Positions 49,745 through 60,366 of a DNA stretch of 64,000 bases are shown piece after piece. The notes below the pieces were generated by a model. The model did not search any database. It was not told the origin of the DNA and saw nothing but the letters and a program-made list of their open reading frames with translations. How positions within the stretch are numbered: position 1 is the stretch's first letter; every line of letters starts with the position of its first letter. Source of the DNA: Acetobacter farinalis (GTDB lineage Bacteria > Pseudomonadota > Alphaproteobacteria > Acetobacterales > Acetobacteraceae). The position numbers and the translations under genes are program-made. Location of the stretch: NCBI RefSeq assembly GCF_026240015.1, contig NZ_JAPIUX010000001.1, forward strand, positions 434,001 through 498,000, given 5' to 3'.

Positions 49745-52204
49745 ATGAAATTTACGCTTTCATGGCTGTATGACCATCTGGAAACCTCGGCCACGGTTGA
49801 GGAAATCTGTGCGCGGCTGAACCAGATTGGCCTTGAGGTGGAAGGGGTTGAAAAACCCGGCGCGGCGCTGGAGCCGTTTCTGACCGCCCGTATTCTGGAA
49901 GCCACCCAGCACCCGAATGCAGACCGCCTTCAGGTCTGCCGTGTGGATGCCGGGCCGGGCATGACGGATGTGCAGGTTGTGTGTGGTGCGCCCAACGCGC
50001 GGGCGGGGCTGTCCGTTATTTTTGCAAAGCCGGGCACGTATGTGCCGGGGCTGGATATCACCATCAAGGAAGGCAAGATCCGCGGAGAGGCCAGCGGCGG
50101 CATGCTGTGCTCCCTGCGTGAGTTGGGGCTGGGTGAGGACACCGGCGGCATTGCTGAACTGCCTGAGGACACGCTGCCCGGCCAGTCCTACGCGGATTTC
50201 GCGGGGCTGGACGATGTGGTGATTGAAATTGCCGTCACCCCTAACCGGGGTGATGCCCTGAGTGTGCGGGGCATTGCGCGTGACCTTGCCGCCGCCGGAC
50301 TTGGGACACTGCGCCCATGGATGGCTGAGACTGTGGAGGGAACATTTGCCTCTCCCGTGATCTGGGAAAACACGTACCCGGAAGCCTGCCCCTGGGTGCT
50401 GGGCCGCACGGTGCGGGGCGTGAAGAACGGCCCCAGCCCGGAATGGCTTCGCCGCAAGCTGGAAAGCGTTGGCCTGCGTTCCATTTCCACGCTGGTGGAT
50501 ATTACCAATTACTTCTGCTTTGATCTGGGCAGGCCGCTGCATGTCTTTGATGTTAAAAAGCTTTCCGGTGGCCGTCTGACCCTCTGCCGCGGGGCTGGGG
50601 AAACGTTCACAGCACTGGACGGGCAGGAATACACAGTCACCCCTGAAGAGTGTGTGATTACCGATGCCAATGGCGTGCAGTCCGTTGCAGGGATCATGGG
50701 CGGAGCAGCTTCCGGCGCGGATGAGGGCACGACGGATGTGTTCATTGAATGCGCGCTGTTTGACCCTGTGCTGATTGCGCTGAGCAGCCGCCGTCTGGGG
50801 ATGTCATCTGACTCCAGCTATCGGTTTGAACGCGGAGTGGACCCGGCTTTGCCGGTTGCGGCCATGGAGGCGGCAACCCGCATGATTCTTGATCTGTGCG
50901 GGGGTGAGGCGAGTGAGGTGGTTTCCGCCGGTGCCCAGCCAGCCTGGCAGCGGGAAGCCGTGCTGCGGTTCAGCCGGGTGCAGGATCTGGGTGGCCTGGC
51001 TGTGCCTGCGCGGGAAAGTGTTTCCCTGCTGGAAAAGCTGGGGTTTGAGGTTCAGGAACAGACAGACACCTTCGTGCGGGCCAGTGTGCCCTCTTGGCGA
51101 AATGACATTGCCCAGACCCCGGTTCTGGCTCAAGGGCGGGATCTGCCGGCTGATCAGGCCGCCCGTGCGGCTGAAGGCGTTGCGCAGAGTGAAGCTGAGA
51201 GTGATCTGGTGGAAGAAGTGCTGCGCCTGAAGGGGCTGGATGCGGTGCCGCCGGTGCCGCTGCCGCCCGTAAGCGTGGTGCCGGGTGTGGCGCTCACCCC
51301 CCGGCAGGTGCGCACGGCCCAAGCCCGCCGGGTGCTGGCCGCGCGCGGGCTGGTGGAAACAGTCGGGTTTTCTTTTGTCTCGCACGAAGATGCCCTGCGC
51401 TTCGGCGGAGCGCCGGAAGCCTTGCGTCTGCTGAACCCCATTGCGTCTGATCTGGACCAGATGCGCCCGACCCCCATGGTCAATCTGGTTGCGGCCAGCC
51501 ATCGGAATGCCGCGCGTGGCTGGGCGGATATTGGCCTGTTTGAAATCGGAGCCGGGTTCTCTGAAGAGGGGCAGCAGTTGATTGCCGCCGGGGTGCGGTG
51601 TGGCCACACGCCGCGGTACCCGGGGCAGGCCAGCACGCCTGTCTCTCTGTGGTCCGCCCGGGCGGATGCGCTGGAGTTGCTTGCGCAGCTTGGTGTGGTG
51701 GCTGATGGGTTGAGCACAACGCCGGATGCACCGTCCTGGTATCACCCGGGCCGGTCTGGCGTGCTGCGTCAGGGACCGAAAATGGTGCTGGGGTATTTTG
51801 GTGAACTGCATCCGTCTCTGCTTCAGGCGGAAGGGATTGATGTGCCGGTTGTCGGCTTTGAAATCCTGCTGGATGCGGTGCCGGAGCCGAAGAAGCGCCG
51901 CAAGGCAGCGCCCAGGCTTTCAGCCTTCCAGCCTGTCCGCCGTGATTTTGCTTTTGTGGTTGCGCGTGATGTGCCGGGTGAAAAGCTGCTGAAGGCTGTA
52001 AAGGGTGCGGACCGCACTCTGGTGGCCGATGTCAGCCTTTTTGACCTGTATGAAGGCGAGCATGTGCCGGAAGGTTATCGGTCCATGGGGGTGGAAGTGA
52101 CCCTGCAACCCGTGGAAAAAAGCCTGACAGATGCGGAACTGGATGCCGTGTCCGAACGCATTGTGGCCGCTGTGGCCAAGGCAACAGGGGCAACCCTGCG
52201 CTAG
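49745..52204 (+). CDS. pheT: Phenylalanine-tRNA ligase beta subunit
   Basis: The ATG at 49745 gives 'MKFTLSWLYDHLETSATVEE', the conserved PheT start (819 aa; E. coli 795). Domains: tRNA-binding OB fold (about 45-155), B3/B4 editing domain (about 210-390), B5 domain (about 400-510), the catalytic-like domain and C-terminal ferredoxin-fold anticodon domain ('FQPVRRDFAFVVARDV'). Within B5, about 27 extra residues (near 455-480, 'VLAQGRDLPADQAARAAEGV') separate 'SWRNDI' from 'ESDLVEEV', which are nearly adjacent in other bacteria. Confidence 0.96.
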   Translation: MKFTLSWLYDHLETSATVEEICARLNQIGLEVEGVEKPGAALEPFLTARILEATQHPNADRLQVCRVDAGPGMTDVQVVCGAPNARAGLSVIFAKPGTYVPGLDITIKEGKIRGEASGGMLCSLRELGLGEDTGGIAELPEDTLPGQSYADFAGLDDVVIEIAVTPNRGDALSVRGIARDLAAAGLGTLRPWMAETVEGTFASPVIWENTYPEACPWVLGRTVRGVKNGPSPEWLRRKLESVGLRSISTLVDITNYFCFDLGRPLHVFDVKKLSGGRLTLCRGAGETFTALDGQEYTVTPEECVITDANGVQSVAGIMGGAASGADEGTTDVFIECALFDPVLIALSSRRLGMSSDSSYRFERGVDPALPVAAMEAATRMILDLCGGEASEVVSAGAQPAWQREAVLRFSRVQDLGGLAVPARESVSLLEKLGFEVQEQTDTFVRASVPSWRNDIAQTPVLAQGRDLPADQAARAAEGVAQSEAESDLVEEVLRLKGLDAVPPVPLPPVSVVPGVALTPRQVRTAQARRVLAARGLVETVGFSFVSHEDALRFGGAPEALRLLNPIASDLDQMRPTPMVNLVAASHRNAARGWADIGLFEIGAGFSEEGQQLIAAGVRCGHTPRYPGQASTPVSLWSARADALELLAQLGVVADGLSTTPDAPSWYHPGRSGVLRQGPKMVLGYFGELHPSLLQAEGIDVPVVGFEILLDAVPEPKKRRKAAPRLSAFQPVRRDFAFVVARDVPGEKLLKAVKGADRTLVADVSLFDLYEGEHVPEGYRSMGVEVTLQPVEKSLTDAELDAVSERIVAAVAKATGATLR

Positions 52205-52249
52205 GCGGGGCGGCTGGTGGAACTCAAAGGCAAGAGCGGAGCAACGGGC

Positions 52250-53311
52250 ATGAGAGACCAGACATACCTCCTGAAGCAGGGGGCACGACTGGCGCTGCTC
52301 GTTGCCCCGCTGCTTCTGCTCGCCCCCCGGACCGGATGGGCGGAAGACATCACGGGCACCGGGTCCAGCTTCGCGGCGCCGCTGTATCAGGCGTGGTCGG
52401 CGGCATCATCCGCCAGCACGGGCGTGACGGTGAATTATCAGACCATCGGTTCCAGCGCCGGGCAGAACATGGCGCTGGCGGGTACGGTGGATTTCGGGGC
52501 ATCTGATGCGCCTATGGGCCCTGAAAAGCTGGAAGCCGCGCATCTGATGCAGTTCCCCACGGCTATTGGTGGCATTGTGGTGATTGTGAACGTGCCCGGC
52601 GTGCCGGATGGGGCCTTGCGCCTGACCGGCCCCGTGCTGGCAGCACTGTATGATGGCAGCATCAGCGTGTGGAATGACCCGCGTGTTGTGGCACTCAATC
52701 CGGGCCTGACACTCCCCGATCTGGCCGTTGCCCCGCTGCATCGGGCAGACGGGTCCGGCACGACGTTTGTTTTCACGGATTATCTGGGCCGGGTTTCCCC
52801 CTTGTGGAGCACCAATGTCGGGCGGGGCGCTTCTGTGGACTGGCCTGTGGGCTCCGGAACCCGCGGGAATGACGGCATTGCCTCCTACGTTGCCAATACG
52901 GAAGGCAGCATAGGCTACGTGGAATATGCCTATGCGGAGCGCAACCATCTTCCAATGGTGCAGTTGCAGAACAAGGCGGGGGATTTTGTCGCGCCCTCGG
53001 CCGAGAGCTTCGGGAAGGCGGCAGAGTCCGCGGTGTGGGATGAAAAGACCCTGACAGCCGTCCTTTCAGACACAAAGGGGGAGGGGGCCTGGCCGATTGT
53101 CACCACCACCTATGTTCTGGTGCCTCAGCATTCTGCCGGAACGCCGCACGGGCAGGCCGTACGGGTCTTTTTCCGCTGGGGACTGACAAATGGCCGCCCG
53201 TCCAGCAGCAAGCTTGATTATGTGGCTATTCCCGAGCGGGTCCGGAACATGGCGCTGGGCCGTCTGGACCAGTTGGAGCATGCAACACCTGTGCCAGAGA
53301 CTTCCCACTAA
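52250..53311 (+). CDS. pstS: Phosphate-binding periplasmic protein PstS-like
   Basis: From ATG 52250 the 353-residue precursor has a signal peptide ('GARLALLVAPLLLLAPRTGWA') and PstS motifs: 'ITGTGSSFAAPLYQAWS', 'GSSAGQNMALAGTVDFGASD' and 'HRADGSGTTFVFTDYL', which form the phosphate site. PstS feeds the PstCAB transporter, but no pstC, pstA, pstB or phoU gene is nearby, so this copy is an orphan. It follows pheT by 45 bp and may be co-transcribed. Confidence 0.9.
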   Translation: MRDQTYLLKQGARLALLVAPLLLLAPRTGWAEDITGTGSSFAAPLYQAWSAASSASTGVTVNYQTIGSSAGQNMALAGTVDFGASDAPMGPEKLEAAHLMQFPTAIGGIVVIVNVPGVPDGALRLTGPVLAALYDGSISVWNDPRVVALNPGLTLPDLAVAPLHRADGSGTTFVFTDYLGRVSPLWSTNVGRGASVDWPVGSGTRGNDGIASYVANTEGSIGYVEYAYAERNHLPMVQLQNKAGDFVAPSAESFGKAAESAVWDEKTLTAVLSDTKGEGAWPIVTTTYVLVPQHSAGTPHGQAVRVFFRWGLTNGRPSSSKLDYVAIPERVRNMALGRLDQLEHATPVPETSH

Positions 53312-53360
53312 ACTCCGGTTCAGCGGCAAGCTTTTCCCGTGATCGTTTCCACAGGTCTCG

Positions 53361-53394
53361 GCTCCCGTTTAGAGGCCTCCCTTTGAGCGGGAGC
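53361..53394. terminator. Hairpin between convergent pstS and binding-protein genes
   Basis: GCTCCCG and CGGGAGC arms (7 bp) with a 20-base loop lie in the 87-bp space between convergent genes. No T-run follows. Confidence 0.45.
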
Positions 53395-53398
53395 TGCC

Positions 53399-55282
53399 CT
53401 AACGCAGCCAGACCTGTGAGAAAAATAGCTTGTTAACCTGCGTGTAAAAGAAGTTCTTCATGCGGGGGGATGTGATAATCACATCATCCTTCTCAATGGC
53501 AGGGGCTATGGGCGCCTGCTCCATGATGAGGTGTTCCGCCTGCCGCCAGAGGTCATCCGTTTGCTGCCGCGTGAGGGAGACGTCTGTCTTGGCGCGGTCC
53601 ATCAGAGCTTGAACGCGTTTGTCACAAAAGCCGGGAATGTTGATGGAGCTGTCCGAATTCGGATGGAAGTTCTCGCAGCCCAGCAGGTCATCCAGAAAAT
53701 TGGAGGGGGAGGGGTAGTCAGCGGACCAGTCCTTCAGCGCAATCTGCACATGGTTGGCGGAGTTCTGCATGTAATTGAACGCCATGGAACTGCTCAGCGG
53801 GCGTAGCGTGGCCTGATAGCCAATGTTTTGCAGCATGTCCCGCAGCCATGTTCCCATAGCGTAATCAAGGCTCGTATTGGCGGTTACAAGCGTGACACGC
53901 TGCCCGGCGGTGCCGCTCTCACGCACCAGGGCGCGGGCCTTTTCCAGATCGGGTGCGGACCATTGCGCCGCCGGGGCGGAGGGTGAGGCTCCGCGGGTGT
54001 AGAAGCACTGGTCAGAGGCCACGGGGAAGGAGGAGGGCAGCATACCGCAAAGCGGGCGGGCAATGCCGGGGCCGCCATACAGGATGACCATGGCCTTGCG
54101 GTTCAGGGCATAATTCACCGCCTGCCGGGCTTTAAGCTGGTTGAAGGGCGGCAGGTTCACGTTCGTCGGGATGAAATACATGGCCGGATGGCGGGCAACA
54201 TGCGTCTGGGCCGTAAAGCGGCTCCCCAGTTCGCCCAGCCTGTCCATGGGCACAGCATCGGCCATCCAGTCATACTGACCATTTTCAACAGCGGTAACAG
54301 CGGCTTCATCCGGAATGCCGAAGGTATATTCGATACGATCCGGAAAGCCTTCCGGCTGGGCTTGCGCATCCCACACATGAAAGGCGGGATTGCGGTCCAG
54401 ATTCAGGTATTTGTTGGGGTCATAGGCCACTACCCGGTATGGGCCGGTACCGGGGGCGGGGGTGTTGCCTATATCATGGTCGGGTGTGCTGGCGGGCAGA
54501 ATGACGGCATGGGTAAAAGCCAGCTTTTGCAGAAACTCCGTATCCGGGCGCGCAAGGTGAAACGTTATGGTCCGGTGTGCGGGGTCTTCTGTCAGCCCCT
54601 CTTTCAGCGTGCAGGTGGCCGGGCTGTTCAGGCAGGCGTCGGCACCGGCAATGGCGGAGTAAAAAGACCCCGCCGTGGGAGAGCCGACACGGAAAATCCG
54701 GCGGAAAGAGGCCACCACATCCGCTGTTGTCACTGGCTGCCCGTTTGAAAAATGAAGGTCAGGGCGGAGGGTGAAAACGTATGTCAGCCCGCCATCCTGC
54801 GGGGTGGGGAGAGTTTCGGCCAGATCGGCCACCACATCATTCCCGCCGGGGCCGGTGACTTTGCGGAAGGTTGTCAGCCCGTCATACACCACGGCGTAGA
54901 GGTTGATGTATTTGGCGGTGTAATTGATCTGCGGGTCCAGCGTGCCGCCGGATGCCGCGGCCACCAGCCGCAGGGTGCCCCCGCGATGCCCGGACGCAGC
55001 CGCACCGTGTTTCTCCGGCGTGGGTTCTTGCGCCATGGCGGGAGGGGGGAGCAGGCAGGCTGACAGGCTCAGGCTACCCAGCAAAGCCACGGCAAGGCCA
55101 TGGCGCGGCGCATCCGGCAGGGGTGCCGCCCGGAAGAGCACGGGCAGGCGCGGATGCAGGCTGGCACACAACTGGTGCACACACCGGAGAAAGCTGCTCC
55201 GGTGAAGCGCTCCTTGGTGAAGCACCCGCTGATGGCGCGCTTTCTGGTGGCGCGCGGGGCCGAAGGCGCGCATCCGTGCCAT
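53399..55282 (-). CDS. Peptide/nickel-type ABC transporter substrate-binding protein (SBP_bac_5)
   Basis: The 627-residue protein has a hydrophobic export segment near residues 63-84 ('HGLAVALLGSLSLSACLLPP', lipobox-like LSAC), then a family-5 binding domain: 'GGTLRLVAAASGGTLDPQIN', 'YTFGIPDEAAVTAVENGQYD', and 'MLQNIGYQATLRPL'. Such proteins bind peptides or similar solutes. No permease or ATPase genes are adjacent. The ATG at 55282 has GAGG upstream and lies 5 bp after a small membrane-protein gene, but leaves an unusual 62-residue His/Arg-rich stretch before the signal; a start near GTG 55141 is an alternative. Confidence 0.85.
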   Translation of the reverse strand: MARMRAFGPARHQKARHQRVLHQGALHRSSFLRCVHQLCASLHPRLPVLFRAAPLPDAPRHGLAVALLGSLSLSACLLPPPAMAQEPTPEKHGAAASGHRGGTLRLVAAASGGTLDPQINYTAKYINLYAVVYDGLTTFRKVTGPGGNDVVADLAETLPTPQDGGLTYVFTLRPDLHFSNGQPVTTADVVASFRRIFRVGSPTAGSFYSAIAGADACLNSPATCTLKEGLTEDPAHRTITFHLARPDTEFLQKLAFTHAVILPASTPDHDIGNTPAPGTGPYRVVAYDPNKYLNLDRNPAFHVWDAQAQPEGFPDRIEYTFGIPDEAAVTAVENGQYDWMADAVPMDRLGELGSRFTAQTHVARHPAMYFIPTNVNLPPFNQLKARQAVNYALNRKAMVILYGGPGIARPLCGMLPSSFPVASDQCFYTRGASPSAPAAQWSAPDLEKARALVRESGTAGQRVTLVTANTSLDYAMGTWLRDMLQNIGYQATLRPLSSSMAFNYMQNSANHVQIALKDWSADYPSPSNFLDDLLGCENFHPNSDSSINIPGFCDKRVQALMDRAKTDVSLTRQQTDDLWRQAEHLIMEQAPIAPAIEKDDVIITSPRMKNFFYTQVNKLFFSQVWLR

Positions 55283-55287
55283 GTCCC

Positions 55288-55449
55288 TCAGGGTTGCGGG
55301 GCGGGTGCGCTGCTGGTTACGGGCTGGGAGGCCTGCCCGGCGGGCGGGGTCACAAGATGCGTGAAGTTTCTGTAGAGGGAGCTGATCAGAAACATGCCCA
55401 GAGCAAGTGTCACGATAATCAGGCCGAACCGCAGGAGTTTACCTTCCAT
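55288..55449 (-). CDS. Small single-span membrane protein (53 aa)
   Basis: From ATG 55449 the frame encodes 'MEGKLLRFGLIIVTLALGMF' then 'LISSLYRNFTHLV' and a Pro/Ala/Ser-rich tail. There is one transmembrane helix (about 6-25). It is tightly placed between a lipoprotein gene (15 bp) and the binding-protein gene (5 bp) on the same strand, which supports it as real. I recognise no family. Confidence 0.65.
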   Translation of the reverse strand: MEGKLLRFGLIIVTLALGMFLISSLYRNFTHLVTPPAGQASQPVTSSAPAPQP

Positions 55450-55463
55450 GGTCGTATGGTTCC

Positions 55464-55640
55464 TTACTGCTGCGTGTTTGCGGGCGGGCGATACCAGCTT
55501 GGGTTGCGTTGGCCATGATGCTGCCGGGGGTGATAATAATGCCGGGATGTCTGGTCATCATCCGCGCAGGCATTCAGGCCCAGCAGGCCCAGCAGGAAAA
55601 TGCCGGGCAGCAGCCGGGCACACATGGAAAAACGTTTCAT
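55464..55640 (-). CDS. Small His-rich lipoprotein (58 aa)
   Basis: From ATG 55640 the frame encodes a signal 'MKRFSMCARLLPGIFLLGLL' followed by 'GLNAC', a lipobox, and a short polar mature part containing 'HYYHPRQHHGQ' (four His) and 'WYRPPANTQQ'. The predicted mature peptide is only about 34 residues. It lies 46 bp after fumC and 15 bp before the small membrane-protein gene. No family recognised; metal binding by the His cluster is speculation. Confidence 0.65.
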   Translation of the reverse strand: MKRFSMCARLLPGIFLLGLLGLNACADDDQTSRHYYHPRQHHGQRNPSWYRPPANTQQ

Positions 55641-55686
55641 AAAACGACTATACCGGGGTTTCAGGCGGAACGAAAGGGATCAGTGC

Positions 55687-57135
<1,449 letters not shown>

Positions 57136-57449
57136 AGGGGTGCATCCTGAGTGGTGGTGTCTGACACGCACGGCCAGCAGGGCCGGGGCAGCGCTCTCTC
57201 CCTCATATGGGGTGTCACGCGGCAGGTGCTCCCCGGACGGCAATCACATTACGGCGAGGCTCCGGCCAGAGGCATAACCGTCTTGCGGGACAGGAAACAT
57301 CGGGCCGGAGTGGTTGTTCGTCCACCAGGTGTGTTAAAGACAACAGATCATCCGGAACATTTGCCTTTCTGCTGCCTTAACACCATGAGATAGATAGAAA
57401 CAGATCGAAATCGGGTGCGGAAAAAGCTGGCTGGAGGAGCAAAAAGGGT
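57136..57449. promoter_or_regulatory. Divergent promoter space fumC / antiporter
   Basis: This 314-bp non-coding space contains both promoters. Nothing else was recognised. Confidence 0.4.
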
Positions 57450-60119
57450 ATGGCGGTAACGGGTCTGGCTGCGGTACTGCTTGCCATTGCTCTTCTTCTG
57501 GTCATTGTCAGCACGGTTCAGCCCATTGCGCGCAGGCTGGAACTTTCGGAAACCGTCCTGCTGGCTATTGTCGGCATTATCATTGGTAGTCTGGCCGATT
57601 TCGCCCTGCGGACAACGCATACGTCCGCCCTGAACGGCATAGCGGAAACACTGCTGGATTTCCCGATCAACAGTGAAGCCTTCCTGCTGATTTTCCTGCC
57701 CGTGCTGGTGTTTCAGGGGGCTCTGGCCATTGATGTGCGCCGCCTGGCGCATGAGGCCGCAACCGTGCTGCTGCTGGCGGTGGTGGCGGTTGTGGTGTCC
57801 ACCGGGGCCATCGGGCTGGCGCTGCTGCCGTTTGCGCAGATGCCGCTTGTGGTCTGCCTGCTTCTGGGCGCGATTGTGGCTACAACGGACCCTTCTGCCG
57901 TGGCCGGAATTTTCCGGGATATCGGGGCGGCAACCCGGCTCACCCGCCTTGTGGAAGGGGAGGCCCTGCTGAATGACGCGGCGGCTATTTCCATCTTCTC
58001 CATTCTGCTGCCTTCCGTCACCCTGCATCATGCCATTCATCCGGGCGAGGCTGTGGTCTCGTTCGTCATCTCATTTGTCGGGGCGCTGATTGCCGGGGTG
58101 GTGTTCGGCCAGTTGACCCTGATGATGATTACGGCCCTGAGCGGCTCCGCCGCCGCGGAAATCACGCTTACCGTGGCGCTGCCCTATGTGGCCTATATTG
58201 TTTCCGACGAATTCCTCGGGGTGTCAGGCGTGGTGGCCACGGCGGCGGCGGGGCTGACGCTCTCTGTGTATGGTCCCTCCACAGTCCGGCCCCAGACATG
58301 GCTGTTCCTCACCCAGCTCTGGCAGCAGCTTGTGTTCTGGGCGGGGTCTCTGGTGTTCGTGCTGGCATCCATGCTGGTGCCGCATCTGCTTGTGGGGATG
58401 ACGCGGTGGGACTGCGTGCTGATCCTGATTGCCAGTGTTGCCGGGCTGCTGGCCCGTGGCGCGGTGGTGTTTGGCCTGCTCCCGCTCCTCGCCATGACCA
58501 AGCTGGCTCCCCCTGTGCCTACTCCATTCAAGATCACCATGGTCTGGGGTGGCCTGCGCGGGGCCATTACGCTGGCGCTGGCGCTGGCCGTGACGGAGAA
58601 CGAACGGGTTTCCACGCCTGTTGCGCACTTTATCGGTATTATCGCGACAGGCTTCGTGCTGATCACGCTGCTGCTGAACGGCACCACGCTGCGCTCTCTT
58701 GTGCTGTTCCTGCGGCTCGACAAGCTCTCTCCCATTGATGAAGCCATGCGGCATCAGGTGCTGAGCATCGGGCTTGAGAATGTGAAGGAACGCTCGGAAA
58801 AAGTAGCTGATGATCTGGGCTTTTCCACGGATGCCACATGTACCGTCATTGAGCAGCTGAACCGCCGCGCGAATGAGGAACAAGCCGCCAATTCGTTCGA
58901 TACGGCACTGGGCGATACACAGCGCGTGAACCTCGCGCTGCTTATCATCGCCAGTCAGGAACGGTCTGTTCTGCTGGACCTGTTCCGTATTCAGGGTCTT
59001 ACCCGCCGGGTGATGGAAACATTGCTGCGCTCTTCCGAGGCCGCCATTGATGGTGCGCGGCTGGAAGGGCGGCTGGGCTACGTGCGGGCCTTGCGCCGCC
59101 GCCTGAGCCCCTCCCTGCGGTTCAAGGTCGCGCAGTGGGTTCACCAGCATCTGCGCATCGACCGGCCCCTGATGCTGTGCATGGCCGAGCGCTTTGAAAT
59201 GCTGATGGTGGCGCATTTCGTGTCCATTGCGCTCACTCGCTTCATGAGTGAGCGGCTGGAGCCCACCCTGGGCAGCCGTATTGGTGAGGTGGTGGCGGAG
59301 GTGCTTCAGCGGCAGAGAAAAATGCTGGATGAAGCGCTTGAAACCCTGCGCCTGCATTATCATGGCTATTCAGAAGCTCTGGAAAACCGGATTTTCCGGC
59401 AGATCGTGCTGCGGCTGGAAGGCGAGGAATATGATACGCTTATGGCGGAATCCCTGATCAGTGAAGAGCTGAATCGTGAGCTGCTGAAAGAGCTTGAGCG
59501 CCGCCGCCGCCGGCTGGACAAACCGCTGAGCTTTGACCTGCGCAGCGGGATTGAAAGCCGCCTGAAGCATGCGGCTGTTTTCCGGGGGCTGCCCAATGCG
59601 GAACTGCATGACCTGGCAACAACAACCTCCCTGCGGTTTGTAGCGCCGCAGGAGCTTATCTGCCGCCGGGGCAGAACCATCAGGCATGTCTATTTCATCA
59701 GCGCGGGTCTGGCGGAGGCCCATGTGGCCGAGCGGGATATTCTCTACGGCGCAGGGGACTTGATCAGCGCACTGTCCGCCCTGAATAACGAGCGGTGCCC
59801 CGCCACTGTCCGGGCTGTGCAGTTCGGGCACTTCATGGTGATCAGCGCATCACGCTTCCGGCGGCTGGTGGAAGATTATCCGCTGGTGCTGGAAAATATC
59901 GAAAAACTGCGGCGCAAGCGGGAAGAAGGGGAGAGGGCCGTCAAGCTGGTGCCCGGTGCGGCACCTGCCACAAAAGCCGGTGAGCGCCCCGGTCTGGCTG
60001 CGCAGCACCTGCTGATGCTGGATAAGAAAACGTCTCTGCTTCCTTCTTCCCCGGAGGCTTCGGCAGGCGGGCAGAATACCCCGGAGAGCCCGGATGCCCC
60101 CTCTTCCCAGCAAGGCTGA
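57450..60119 (+). CDS. CPA1 Na+/H+ antiporter with long cytosolic region and cyclic-nucleotide-binding-like domain
   Basis: The 889-residue protein has about 12 membrane segments in residues 1-410 with the ion-binding 'GAIVATTDPSAVAGIFRDI' and 'GEALLNDAAAISIFSILL' (the ND motif of CPA1), then a long helical region (about 440-700) and a cyclic-nucleotide-binding-like beta-barrel (about 703-823: 'RFVAPQELICRRGRTIRHVY', 'GAGDLISALSALNNERCPAT'). The Pro/Ser-rich tail is disordered. This mirrors plant SOS1-type antiporters. It likely exports Na+ or K+ for proton entry; the ATG follows AAAAAGGGT. Confidence 0.93.
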   Translation: MAVTGLAAVLLAIALLLVIVSTVQPIARRLELSETVLLAIVGIIIGSLADFALRTTHTSALNGIAETLLDFPINSEAFLLIFLPVLVFQGALAIDVRRLAHEAATVLLLAVVAVVVSTGAIGLALLPFAQMPLVVCLLLGAIVATTDPSAVAGIFRDIGAATRLTRLVEGEALLNDAAAISIFSILLPSVTLHHAIHPGEAVVSFVISFVGALIAGVVFGQLTLMMITALSGSAAAEITLTVALPYVAYIVSDEFLGVSGVVATAAAGLTLSVYGPSTVRPQTWLFLTQLWQQLVFWAGSLVFVLASMLVPHLLVGMTRWDCVLILIASVAGLLARGAVVFGLLPLLAMTKLAPPVPTPFKITMVWGGLRGAITLALALAVTENERVSTPVAHFIGIIATGFVLITLLLNGTTLRSLVLFLRLDKLSPIDEAMRHQVLSIGLENVKERSEKVADDLGFSTDATCTVIEQLNRRANEEQAANSFDTALGDTQRVNLALLIIASQERSVLLDLFRIQGLTRRVMETLLRSSEAAIDGARLEGRLGYVRALRRRLSPSLRFKVAQWVHQHLRIDRPLMLCMAERFEMLMVAHFVSIALTRFMSERLEPTLGSRIGEVVAEVLQRQRKMLDEALETLRLHYHGYSEALENRIFRQIVLRLEGEEYDTLMAESLISEELNRELLKELERRRRRLDKPLSFDLRSGIESRLKHAAVFRGLPNAELHDLATTTSLRFVAPQELICRRGRTIRHVYFISAGLAEAHVAERDILYGAGDLISALSALNNERCPATVRAVQFGHFMVISASRFRRLVEDYPLVLENIEKLRRKREEGERAVKLVPGAAPATKAGERPGLAAQHLLMLDKKTSLLPSSPEASAGGQNTPESPDAPSSQQG

Positions 60120-60245
60120 GGCGGGAAGGCGGAGCCGGGTGGGGCGCTTCGGTTCAAGACTGACGGTCGGACTTTTCAGAAGTCTTTGTGAAAGGAACGA
60201 GCGGGAATGTCTGCACGCTCTGGCCGGATGATCCTGATCCCGAGG

Positions 60246-60287
60246 CTCTGGGCTCTGACTTAAAAACTCTGGGCGCTGACTTAAAAA
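60246..60287. repeat. 2 x 21-bp tandem repeat
   Basis: The unit CTCTGGGCTCTGACTTAAAA(A) occurs twice with a single T/G mismatch, directly upstream of the terminator stem between the antiporter and the HdeD-like gene. Confidence 0.7.
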
Positions 60288-60327
60288 AAGAGCCGGCCTG
60301 CATCACAGCAGAGCGGCTCCTTTTTTG
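60282..60327. terminator. Bidirectional terminator
   Basis: A GAGCCG/CGGCTC stem with A7 before and T6 after lies between the convergent antiporter and HdeD-like genes. Confidence 0.8.
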
Positions 60328-60366
60328 TGAGGACGGGGAGAGAGCCCCCCCTTCCATGGCAGGTGG

